DNA of 21,685 nt, from positions 1 through 21,685 of the IMG/VR virus record IMGVR_UViG_3300013006_000145; one strand, written 5' to 3'. Shown here in pieces: positions 5,282 to 12,668 of the stretch. Source of the DNA: a virus. Both the position numbers and the translations under genes were made by a program. The first letter of the stretch is position 1, and every line of letters begins with the position of its first letter. The notes under the pieces are model-generated. The model was not told the DNA's origin. It worked only from the letters and a program-made list of their open reading frames with translations, and did no database searches.

Positions 5282-5731
5282 CTATAATTTAAAATACATT
5301 TCAGCTTCTGCAGTTCTGCGCCTGGTGAGTCCTTTAAGCTCCATTAATTCGCCACCAACTCTAGCTTTGTTCCATCTCATAAACTCCGCTTTTATTGCAG
5401 GATCATTAGGATTAGCTAAAATCTTTTTTCTTAAGGTTGAATTGGCAAAAGCACCAATACCAAGATTATAAATAAATGATAAGCACGAATCAAACTGATT
5501 CTGATTAAGATTTAAACCATACAAAGCATTGGATTTATTTTTTAATTCCCACATTAATAATTCCTCAGCTTGTTGCTCATTTATTGTATCACTTAATTTA
5601 ACTTTTCTACCATCTTTATGCATGGTGCTACCATATCCAATGGTAGGAACATTTGCCGGACATAAATAAGCCTTTGCTTTGTATCCTTCAAACATCTTAA
5701 TCAAGTTTATGCAATTCTTTGATGCTATCAT
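5282..5731 (-). CDS. Endolysin, GH24 lysozyme (T4-type muramidase)
   Basis: A 149-aa, full-length single-domain lysozyme that cuts the glycan strands of peptidoglycan. The catalytic signature is E15-G-Y-K-A-K-A-Y-L-C24-P-A-N-V-P-T30-I-G-Y-G. The spacing E-x8-C-x5-T equals E11-D20-T26 of T4 lysozyme. The middle residue is cysteine instead of aspartate, a known variation in GH24 endolysins. The later motif QFDSCLSFIYNLGIGAF is the family's second conserved block, and the C-terminal GLTRRRTAEAEMY is typical. There is no signal peptide, so release to the periplasm depends on a holin. The ATG overlaps the spanin stop (ATGA). It is the last gene of the late operon. Confidence 0.93.
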   Translation of the reverse strand: MIASKNCINLIKMFEGYKAKAYLCPANVPTIGYGSTMHKDGRKVKLSDTINEQQAEELLMWELKNKSNALYGLNLNQNQFDSCLSFIYNLGIGAFANSTLRKKILANPNDPAIKAEFMRWNKARVGGELMELKGLTRRRTAEAEMYFKL

Positions 5732-6216
5732 TTTTTAAGTTGTATTAAATTACCAATTATGCTTAATAAAAATGCTATTATAAGCCACATTATCCAACGA
5801 TTTTTTGTGGTTACTTTATTTTGAAGCTTTCTATTTTGTTCTAACAAATCATTGCATTTATTGTTACAAGAAATTAAATCTAGCTCACATGATCTGATTG
5901 CTGCACTATCTTTTATAGTTTTTGTAATGGTATTTATCTTGTATTCAGTTGCTACAATTGCAGAACCGGTCACAAATTGTGTTTTGTTTTTAGTAATCCA
6001 AATCGTATCATTTTTTACATTGTTAATACCCGGACATTGTATCTCAATAAAATCATACTCAACCCTTGTTACCGTATCAATTTTATTGGTAACACATGGA
6101 AAGGTGTCCATGCAGAATTTGGCAAGGAGTTCGGGATGTTTTGCGTTTAATTTGTCAAGTTTTCGGCTTGGATTACAACTGATCAGTAGTATCAGCACTG
6201 GTATCAAATATCTCAT
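5728..6216 (-). CDS. Candidate unimolecular spanin (lipoprotein with C-terminal membrane segment)
   Basis: A 162-aa protein with a lipoprotein signal peptide (MRYLIPVLILLISC14), whose L-I-S-C is a good lipobox. A periplasmic region follows, the last part of which (residues 110-138: SCELDLISCNNKCNDLLEQN...) could be a coiled coil. A C-terminal transmembrane segment (W141-IMWLIIAFLLSIIGNLIQL) ends in KK. An outer-membrane lipid anchor at one end and an inner-membrane helix at the other is the architecture of one-piece spanins such as phage T1 gp11, which fuse the two membranes in the last step of lysis. The gene directly precedes and overlaps the endolysin gene, the expected place. Family membership is inferred from architecture and context, not sequence similarity. 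The start overlaps the upstream gene by 44 bases. Confidence 0.75.
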   Translation of the reverse strand: MRYLIPVLILLISCNPSRKLDKLNAKHPELLAKFCMDTFPCVTNKIDTVTRVEYDFIEIQCPGINNVKNDTIWITKNKTQFVTGSAIVATEYKINTITKTIKDSAAIRSCELDLISCNNKCNDLLEQNRKLQNKVTTKNRWIMWLIIAFLLSIIGNLIQLKK

Positions 6217-6430
6217 TGTAAATGTTGTTTATAGATTCGCTTATAATAGCTATTGCTTGAAATTGTATTGTGTTTATAACCTCTTTTTGCTCATCATTCA
6301 TAAGCCCAGTATCTAACATATCAATAGCACCTAACGAATTAAATGCAGCTGCTATAAATTCACCATCTCTAGAATCAAACTCAATATCAATAGACTCATC
6401 CTCAAAAATTACTTTCTCTTTGTTTAGCAT
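6173..6430 (-). CDS. Acidic hypothetical protein, 85 aa
   Basis: An 85-aa strongly acidic protein (MLNKEKVIFEDESIDIEFD...) with a hydrophobic helix-forming middle (VINTIQFQAIAIISESINNIYNEIF) too short and polar to be a clear membrane segment. No family is recognised. It overlaps the metallophosphoesterase gene by seven bases and the spanin gene by 44, so it is part of the lysis block. A regulatory role such as an antiholin is possible but unsupported. Confidence 0.65.
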   Translation of the reverse strand: MLNKEKVIFEDESIDIEFDSRDGEFIAAAFNSLGAIDMLDTGLMNDEQKEVINTIQFQAIAIISESINNIYNEIFDTSADTTDQL

Positions 6431-7425
6431 AATTTACCATTTATGATTGAATAATTTTTTACCGTATAATCACCATCCTTAGACAATTCTATGTGAGCAA
6501 AGCCATGCATTGTATTGCCTACTAGTGGTGAGTAATCTGCCCTAAGCTCACATAAACATCCTGTACTCCAACAGCTAATTATTTTGCCGTCTAAATCTGT
6601 TTCGGGATGGTGGGAAGGTCTATGTAGGTGTCCAACAATTAACGACTGCTTTGCCCTTAAGAATGCGCCACGTGATGGGTTTACAGGTGTGAACGCTCCT
6701 TTAAAAATGTGATGGCCATGAGTAATAGATAATTTACCTGCTTTGACCAAAACTTTGTCATCTAATATCTTAACACCTACTGAATTTAATTGCAATCTTT
6801 CCTCTAAGAAAAAGTAATCATCATCCCAAATTTCTCGGACTTTAGAGTATAAAAATTTTTCCCATCTAATGCAATGGTTACCCTTTAGCCAATAGATAGA
6901 TGCCTTTGGAAATGCTTTTCTAAGTTGTGTCAAAAATTCACGAGTTGCATCAAACTCTTGCTTAATTGACCTTTTTTTAGGATTCGATTCGAATTTTGAC
7001 ACAACATGGCAATCTATTAAATCACCATTTATAAAGATAGTATTTACCTTTTCTTTTTTGCCGTAATCTAGGGCTATAGTGACTGCAGAAATATTGTGAT
7101 AAGGAATGTGGAGATCAGATATAAGCAGAATATTGTCACAACATACAGGCAATACATAAGGTTCTCTTTGTTCTTCATAAGATTCAGGTAAATTGTAAGG
7201 ATTTAAAGGGCGTGATTCTTTCATAACACAATCTTTATTTTTTAACCAACTTAAATTACGTTTCCCGCTTTTACCTTCTATGTATCTCAACTTTGTTCTG
7301 CATACCTCAACATTATTAAAAAGCAAATTGTTTTCCGCATACATTATCCGCGCCAACTTTAATGTTGGGTAATCAGGGTATTTTTTCCTGTACTCAATTG
7401 CAATATCAATTTTGTTCTTTTGCAA
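6424..7425 (-). CDS. Calcineurin-like metallophosphoesterase
   Basis: A 333-aa protein with the full set of metallophosphoesterase motifs: D104-L-H106, G134-D135, G182-N-H184 (followed by C, where D or E is usual), H236-G-H238 and G265-H-L-H268. These residues bind the two metal ions and the phosphate. Residues 1-57 form a separate basic, helical domain (IAIEYRKKYPDYPTLKLARI...CRTKLRYIEG) that looks like a winged or helix-turn-helix DNA-binding unit. That suggests a nuclease or phosphatase acting on nucleic acid. It lies between the holin-like genes and the spanin, an unusual place for such an enzyme. The start overlaps the upstream gene by 20 bases. The substrate cannot be told from sequence. 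Confidence 0.85.
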   Translation of the reverse strand: MQKNKIDIAIEYRKKYPDYPTLKLARIMYAENNLLFNNVEVCRTKLRYIEGKSGKRNLSWLKNKDCVMKESRPLNPYNLPESYEEQREPYVLPVCCDNILLISDLHIPYHNISAVTIALDYGKKEKVNTIFINGDLIDCHVVSKFESNPKKRSIKQEFDATREFLTQLRKAFPKASIYWLKGNHCIRWEKFLYSKVREIWDDDYFFLEERLQLNSVGVKILDDKVLVKAGKLSITHGHHIFKGAFTPVNPSRGAFLRAKQSLIVGHLHRPSHHPETDLDGKIISCWSTGCLCELRADYSPLVGNTMHGFAHIELSKDGDYTVKNYSIINGKLC

Positions 7426-7633
7426 ATAACTTACCTGTTGAATTGGTAAATAAATTTTTCATGATGTAGGCAAGTGCTGTAGTTAATGCCATAGTGCCGA
7501 TTGCTTTCCAATCAAATACTAAACTACCAGCTTCAACGGTTTGATACACTACGGTTATAACTGTTGATAATACCGCCATAATAAGACCTTTTAAAAAGTC
7601 GCTAGAATTCAATGTTAAAAATGTACTGTTCAT
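7406..7633 (-). CDS. Probable holin, 75 aa
   Basis: A 75-aa protein with two hydrophobic segments, about residues 14-30 (LKGLIMAVLSTVITVVY) and 44-59 (AIGTMALTTALAYIMK), a polar turn between them, and a basic tail (...KLFAKEQN). Size, two membrane helices, charged C-terminus and position a few genes before the endolysin fit a class II holin, which forms the inner-membrane lesions that let the endolysin out. Small proteins of this form are annotated as holins in other Bacteroidota phages. The 49-aa neighbour upstream is an alternative candidate, and the two may act as a pair. Confidence 0.6.
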   Translation of the reverse strand: MNSTFLTLNSSDFLKGLIMAVLSTVITVVYQTVEAGSLVFDWKAIGTMALTTALAYIMKNLFTNSTGKLFAKEQN

Positions 7634-7636
7634 AAT

Positions 7637-7786
7637 TTACTTTTTTGATTTTTTATAAATTGAATATACTCCACTTATAATGGCAATTAAAGACGCGATA
7701 AAAGTTAATACAGGTTGTATGTCTGTAATAGATACAACCGCACAAATTCCGCTAATAGCCGTTAATGGTGGGTTATGTTGATTCAT
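7637..7786 (-). CDS. Small membrane protein, 49 aa, holin-like
   Basis: A 49-aa ORF (MNQHNPPLTAISGICAVVSI...) whose ATG shares one base with the upstream stop (TAATG) and whose stop is three bases before the probable holin. It has two hydrophobic stretches, residues 8-20 and 27-43 (VLTFIASLIAIISGVYS), and ends in a strongly basic tail (IYKKSKK). Exact fit into the gap and coupled start make it a real gene in my view. A two-helix membrane peptide beside a holin could be a holin, antiholin or pinholin; which one is not decidable here. Confidence 0.65.
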   Translation of the reverse strand: MNQHNPPLTAISGICAVVSITDIQPVLTFIASLIAIISGVYSIYKKSKK

Positions 7787-7968
7787 TAATTATATTTTAA
7801 AAATTGTGCGTTATCTGGTATTTCATCTTCTGTAATTTCAAACAAATCGGGGTGTTCTAGAATAGACGGATGCTCATTTAAAGGCAAGGTCCAATCCGTT
7901 GTAATTACAACCGTGTAAGCAATTTCACTTGCTTTATTTGTTACGTCTATTTTTTGTCTTATGTGCAT
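7786..7968 (-). CDS. Hypothetical protein, 60 aa, next to tail fibre
   Basis: A 60-aa acidic soluble protein (MHIRQKIDVTNKASEIAYTVV...) with a predicted strand-rich N-terminus and an acidic end (FEITEDEIPDNAQFLKYN). It starts four bases after the fibre stop and is coupled by TAATG to the 49-aa membrane protein. Small genes directly after a fibre gene sometimes encode fibre-assembly chaperones, but nothing in this sequence proves that. No family is recognised. Confidence 0.65.
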   Translation of the reverse strand: MHIRQKIDVTNKASEIAYTVVITTDWTLPLNEHPSILEHPDLFEITEDEIPDNAQFLKYN

Positions 7969-7972
7969 AAAA

Positions 7973-9604
7973 TTAGTTTGTCCAATATTGTACGGTTACA
8001 CCTAATTGACCAGGTGCTATACTACCAAAATTTAATAAAATATCAAATGCATTACCTACTGCGTTATTTCTCAAAAAGCCTCTAGATGCAGCTGATAAAA
8101 TAGAATTATTTGCTGAACTTGCCAACTGACCATTTACAGGGTACATATTAGATGATGCGCTTGTTAATCCTGTTGGTTGTACAGGTGTAGGTGCGCCACT
8201 CGGTAACGTAAGTGTAACCGCTGTTAATGCAGCACCATTTGAAGCATAAACCAAAGCAATATGAAGTGTAACACATTTACCAACTTGCGTAAGCCTATAA
8301 GTGTGAGTTGTAGCCCCTGAAGGTGCGGTTGTACCTGTCCAAGTTATTGTTCCAGAATAAACGCCCGAAGTGTCTCTAAATTGTTGAGCCGTTGCGTTTG
8401 CCGTTGCGCTTGTATTGTTAGCCATTATTGTATTTGCCGACAAAGATTTGCGCTGAAATACTGTTGTGTCACCAATTGTAAGCTTACCATTAATACGATT
8501 AGAAAGACTTGCAGTGTCACTAGAACTTAATTTAGAATTTATACGATTAGATAAGCTTGCAGTATCTGTAGCGTTTAGCTTAGTATTAATGCGGTTAGAA
8601 AGGCTTATTGTGTCAGATGTTAATGCAAATGTTCCACTTGCATTAGGTAAAGTATGATTTCTAGTTTGCGTTAAACTGGTAGTAAAAATATTTGATTGTA
8701 TTGTATCATTAAGATGCAATTGCATAAAACCATCTTCTATGACTAATAACTTATGATTGTCGGCATCCTCAACATGGAAATCTCCATCTGTATAATGAAT
8801 ACTTCCGTAATTATCATTAGGTTCATCATACAAATAAACTTTGTTTGTAAACAAATCGTGAGTACCTATGTTTACATCTTTTGTTGCACCCGTGTATGGA
8901 ACTTTTGTAGTATCATTTGCACCACCACCCCCAACCCAATATGGAAATCTTTGAATATTATTATCTGTTCCTATTACTAAAGGTTTATAAAAAGATGTAT
9001 CTATTTGTGAATTTAAACCTTCAATTTTATATGCACCTCCTTGCAAACTAAAATTATAATCTACTGCATTTATTGCAAATGTTTTTAATTCATCATCAAT
9101 CCCAGCAAATTGTATTGAATTGTCGCTTCTAATTTGTACATTATTTGTTAAACTTGTAAAGTCACTTGTCTTCCAAAAATCCCCACCACCGCTTCCAACA
9201 CTATCTGTAAACTGAAATACTCTTGTGCCATTTATCCACGCGTAAACACTATCATTGCTACGTTTTAATGAATCAATTTTTAAGTTAATTCTGTTGCTAA
9301 GTGATGTTGTGTCTGTTGATGATCCACCACCACCCGAAGTGTTAACCGTATCCCATCCTGCAGTCCTAGTCCACATATAAAGTAACCCACCACACGTATC
9401 TATTGCCAATGCTCCCTCTTTTGCTACACTACCACGAATAGTGGGAACACCACAAAAACTCGGTAGATGTAGTGTTGAGTCTACTTTTAGCCTCTTCATC
9501 TGATAGCCTGCAGCTGTCATTGGTGTATACTGTGCTGGTTGAGCAAATGTAGTAACTGCAAATAGTGTAATAATTAACGTTAGTATGTATTTATATTTCG
9601 CCAT
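7973..9604 (-). CDS. Tail fibre / receptor-binding protein with signal peptide
   Basis: A 543-aa protein. Residues 1-21 (MAKYKYILTLIITLFAVTTFA) look like a signal peptide cut before QPAQ, odd for a virion protein. Residues 22-90 resemble the N-terminal attachment part of Bacteroidota phage fibres (...GGLLYMWTRTAGWDTVNTSGG). A glycine-rich hinge and a DTTSLSNRIN element (98-107) follow, then a beta-rich middle with a fibre-like PYTGATKDVNIG segment (236-247). Three perfect-length 16-residue repeats (331-378) and a threonine/glycine-rich C-terminal head domain (about 415-543) complete it, probably trimeric. It is the last structural gene before the lysis block. The start overlaps the upstream gene by 14 bases. 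Host recognition by the head domain is inference. Confidence 0.75.
   Translation of the reverse strand: MAKYKYILTLIITLFAVTTFAQPAQYTPMTAAGYQMKRLKVDSTLHLPSFCGVPTIRGSVAKEGALAIDTCGGLLYMWTRTAGWDTVNTSGGGGSSTDTTSLSNRINLKIDSLKRSNDSVYAWINGTRVFQFTDSVGSGGGDFWKTSDFTSLTNNVQIRSDNSIQFAGIDDELKTFAINAVDYNFSLQGGAYKIEGLNSQIDTSFYKPLVIGTDNNIQRFPYWVGGGGANDTTKVPYTGATKDVNIGTHDLFTNKVYLYDEPNDNYGSIHYTDGDFHVEDADNHKLLVIEDGFMQLHLNDTIQSNIFTTSLTQTRNHTLPNASGTFALTSDTISLSNRINTKLNATDTASLSNRINSKLSSSDTASLSNRINGKLTIGDTTVFQRKSLSANTIMANNTSATANATAQQFRDTSGVYSGTITWTGTTAPSGATTHTYRLTQVGKCVTLHIALVYASNGAALTAVTLTLPSGAPTPVQPTGLTSASSNMYPVNGQLASSANNSILSAASRGFLRNNAVGNAFDILLNFGSIAPGQLGVTVQYWTN
8471..8614 (-). repeat. Three 48-bp tandem repeats in the fibre gene (DTxSLSNRINxKL)
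   Basis: Residues 331-378 of the fibre are three consecutive 16-residue units with consensus DT-x-SLSNRIN-x-KL-xxx. A fourth, separate copy (DTTSLSNRINLKIDSL) is at residues 98-113. Spacing of L/I residues suits a trimeric coiled coil or repeated stalk. Such units can expand or contract by recombination and alter fibre length. Confidence 0.85.
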
Positions 9605-10406
9605 AAGTTATAGTTGGTGCGCCATTCCCTTTAAATTCCGCTGTAAATGTTACCATATTATCAAATGATGAAGTCTCATTTATTGACTCAATGTAGACAT
9701 TACACTCCTTTTGTAAATAATGATTATCATCATCTGTCTCGTAATATTTCAATTGTATTATTTCGCCACTTAAAATCTTATCATAAAACCATCCAATCCC
9801 TAATCTATCGGGATAAAAACCATTTGTACCACCTGCAAAGGTTCCAGTAATTGTACCTGTATTACCATCAATATCATAATTGCAATGTGTTGTAAACCCA
9901 TTTATATCAGCTCCTAAAGATGTAGGTGCTGTAATTATTATTGTATTACCACTGATTACACATGAATATTGAGTAGTTGATGTAAAAAAGTTAATATAAT
10001 TTCTTACATCAATTAAAAACTGACCGATATTAAAATCTACAGCATTTGTAAATAAACCTAATAAAAGAGCTTCAAATGTTGGATAATCAGAGTATACAAA
10101 AGCATCTGAAGCTGTAGCAGGAAAAAACCCAGCTAAACTTGAAAAGTCTAGTACTGCTGTAGCTGGTGTATTTTCTCCAGTTTCGGGCTTATTTAAAAAC
10201 ACCAACCCCTCTATATTACCGCTGTATTGTTTGCCTGATGGAATAAATGTTTTAAAATATCCCGACTCAGTTACTGATGTTTCTATGAAGTCTGTAGAGA
10301 TGTCAAACGTCACTGATCTAGCACAGCCAAAAGGAACAGGCACAACAGTGCCATCTTGATTTATTAAAGCACTAAGTATTACATCTTCGCCACGTACTAA
10401 TCCCAT
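9591..10406 (-). CDS. Second tail-tube-like protein with inserted domain
   Basis: A 271-aa protein. Residues 30-70 (ARSVTFDISTDFIETSVTESGYFKTFIPSGKQYSGNIEGLV) and 200-267 (ILSGEIIQLKYYETDDDNHY...SFDNMVTFTAEFKGNGAPT) form the split pattern of tail tube proteins of the TP901-1 major tail family: sensitive-substrate strand, GxxxYxGxI, and a closing FTAxFxGxGxPT. Between them (about 108-197) is an insertion with a helix pair and a threonine-rich beta segment. Placed after the hub rather than before the chaperones, it may be a distal adaptor ring or a tube-tip protein. The assignment rests on motif pattern. It follows the hub by three bases. Confidence 0.6.
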   Translation of the reverse strand: MGLVRGEDVILSALINQDGTVVPVPFGCARSVTFDISTDFIETSVTESGYFKTFIPSGKQYSGNIEGLVFLNKPETGENTPATAVLDFSSLAGFFPATASDAFVYSDYPTFEALLLGLFTNAVDFNIGQFLIDVRNYINFFTSTTQYSCVISGNTIIITAPTSLGADINGFTTHCNYDIDGNTGTITGTFAGGTNGFYPDRLGIGWFYDKILSGEIIQLKYYETDDDNHYLQKECNVYIESINETSSFDNMVTFTAEFKGNGAPTITYGEI

Positions 10407-10409
10407 TGC

Positions 10410-12668
10410 TTAATTGTTTTCATAAAGATAATTAAATTGATAGAGAATATTAAATAAATAACTTGTAAAATCAAGGTAATTATCTGATGGTGCAGCTTGA
10501 GTTTTATTAAATACTTCCCACATAGTAAACTCAGCTGAATCATTTTTGTAATCAATTGCAAAACTGCCTAATAGCATTTTATTATATAATAATGAACCAG
10601 TAAATTCATTGGTAAATATTGCTAAATTGCTCATTACTCCATTTTGGTTTCTGATGTATAAAAGATTGCCATTGTATTTGGTTCTAGGGATGTAACGCTG
10701 AAACATGTAAGTCTGTGTTACTAATTGCCCTAAATTATCAAATATTTCATCAGGTACCCCAAACTTCCATGTAGTGCATTTGTCCTGTAGTATGCCTGTT
10801 TGTGATGTTAAAAATAATGTACCAGATATTGATGAACCAAAACTATTATCAATAAATATTTCAACATCATTGACATTATTTAATGTTTTAGTTTGAGTTG
10901 CTGTATGTGTATGACCATTTATTTGTGGCTGTCCAGCTATTTCATTTGTAACATCTAATTTTAAATCTTTATACCATGTTTGATCTGATGACGAAGATGT
11001 CACTTCGGCTAAAAATACATTCATTACACAATTAAATGGTATTTGTTTTGATTTCATTTGTACATTATGCCAAACATTAGTATTATCACCTGATGGAACA
11101 TTAAATGTCCATCCTGTAGAAGCATCCCATGTACCATCATTATTTAAATAATAAGTTGTAGTGCCATCTGAAATTCTAATATCAAAAATACAATTAACAT
11201 TACCTGGTTGACTTACATCTGTTCTAAATTGAAAAGTAAAATTAATTATGTCATTTTGCTTTAATTCTATATTATTAGATTGTACACTTTTTGAATCATC
11301 AAAATTAGCACCTGTAACAATAGCATATCTATCAACCTCTTGATCATCTGCATCATATACAACTCTTATAAATCTATCAGGATAAGGACTGCCACCATCA
11401 TAATTATACCAACATGGTAAATCATATTCTCTATTAGTAAAGCCTCCACCAGTTGTTACTTGTCTTAAAGGCCCTAAATCAGTAAATTGACTATTACATA
11501 ATAAACTTTCAGGTATTACATAATTAAATGTTTCTAGTGTTCTTCTGTACGGTCTAATGATAGATTTTAGTAATCCTGTTTCAACATAGCCATTTGTAGT
11601 TATTATAAATGATTTGTTTATTGTAAATTTATCTAAGTATGTGAAAGTTGTTTCCTCGTATTTGTAATAATTAATTACTGTCTCACCTTGCTGGTAATCC
11701 AAAAACATATCCGGTGTTCTTACAATCCACCAACTATTAATTGATTGGAAACATGTCATGTTAAAACGCTTCATAATTATCTCTAAAACATCATAACAGC
11801 TCATGTACATATTATTCTTTAAAAATGTATTGCCTAACAAGGTTACATCTTCAAGCATTCTAGTTTCACCTGTATCAACAAATATCTCACCATCGGTGGG
11901 AGTAATGTGTCCATAAAAAGACAAAGGCAAATTTAAATAAGTAGAACGCAAACATAATTTAATAAAAGTTATTAATGGAATGTAACCATCTAACGATTCT
12001 ACTTCTTTATAGCCTATGTCATAAGAACCTACAACAAATGTTGTTATTTCCTGTACTATCTGTATACACCATCCATCATAAACAGTATCAATTTCACCTA
12101 AATTTGTTACCATTGTAAATGGTGTTCCATCTATCGTAAATGTTTGACCAGGTTGCACAACCCAAGTAGGAGTATCAATTACTAAGTAATTTTCAGATGG
12201 TAAAAAAGCAATCGGCACATCTGTTAATGTAATTGTATCACCAAATAACTCAGCTGCTTTACCTAATGTAATATCTTTTATTGTACCTAAGTTATCACTT
12301 GCCGTTAGTGTGATTGTATGTACAAAATCTACTTGCACCTCACTACAATCATCTTGTAAAATATACCCTTCAAATAATACAGTATTAGTTCCTGTTACAT
12401 CATCACCTATTAACCTCACTAAATACTCATTGTCATTATCACTATAAAAATCTAATAACTCTAATCCACCTGATGTAGTAAGATTTATTGTTAGTGTACT
12501 TCCTTTTATTGGTGCCAATGGATCATCTTCCTGCCACTCTTGTACAACTGGTGTAGCAGCTAATATAAAAGGAATAGGAGTACTATCATAACTTTCTTGA
12601 TAGATATTTACAATGTATGTACTTTCTGTCCTAATCGAATCAAATGAGCTAGTGTATTTTAATCCCAT
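10410..12668 (-). CDS. Tail-tip / baseplate hub protein
   Basis: A 752-aa protein directly after the tape measure, the position of the distal-tail or hub gene in siphoviruses. The N-terminal 140 residues are beta-rich (YIVNIYQESY..., LTINLTTSGG, YLVRLIGDD, LFEGYILQDDC, HTITLTASDNLGTIKD), as in gp27/Tal-like hub domains. Around residues 295-325 a helix and strand read DVLEIIMKRFNMTCFQSINSWWIVR, typical of the hub proteins of Bacteroidota phages. Residues 395-570 look like an inserted beta-sandwich, possibly carbohydrate-binding (DIRISDGTTTYYLNNDG). The role as central tail-tip ring and adsorption platform is inferred from order and fold pattern. The start overlaps the tape measure stop by one base. 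Confidence 0.7.
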   Translation of the reverse strand: MGLKYTSSFDSIRTESTYIVNIYQESYDSTPIPFILAATPVVQEWQEDDPLAPIKGSTLTINLTTSGGLELLDFYSDNDNEYLVRLIGDDVTGTNTVLFEGYILQDDCSEVQVDFVHTITLTASDNLGTIKDITLGKAAELFGDTITLTDVPIAFLPSENYLVIDTPTWVVQPGQTFTIDGTPFTMVTNLGEIDTVYDGWCIQIVQEITTFVVGSYDIGYKEVESLDGYIPLITFIKLCLRSTYLNLPLSFYGHITPTDGEIFVDTGETRMLEDVTLLGNTFLKNNMYMSCYDVLEIIMKRFNMTCFQSINSWWIVRTPDMFLDYQQGETVINYYKYEETTFTYLDKFTINKSFIITTNGYVETGLLKSIIRPYRRTLETFNYVIPESLLCNSQFTDLGPLRQVTTGGGFTNREYDLPCWYNYDGGSPYPDRFIRVVYDADDQEVDRYAIVTGANFDDSKSVQSNNIELKQNDIINFTFQFRTDVSQPGNVNCIFDIRISDGTTTYYLNNDGTWDASTGWTFNVPSGDNTNVWHNVQMKSKQIPFNCVMNVFLAEVTSSSSDQTWYKDLKLDVTNEIAGQPQINGHTHTATQTKTLNNVNDVEIFIDNSFGSSISGTLFLTSQTGILQDKCTTWKFGVPDEIFDNLGQLVTQTYMFQRYIPRTKYNGNLLYIRNQNGVMSNLAIFTNEFTGSLLYNKMLLGSFAIDYKNDSAEFTMWEVFNKTQAAPSDNYLDFTSYLFNILYQFNYLYENN

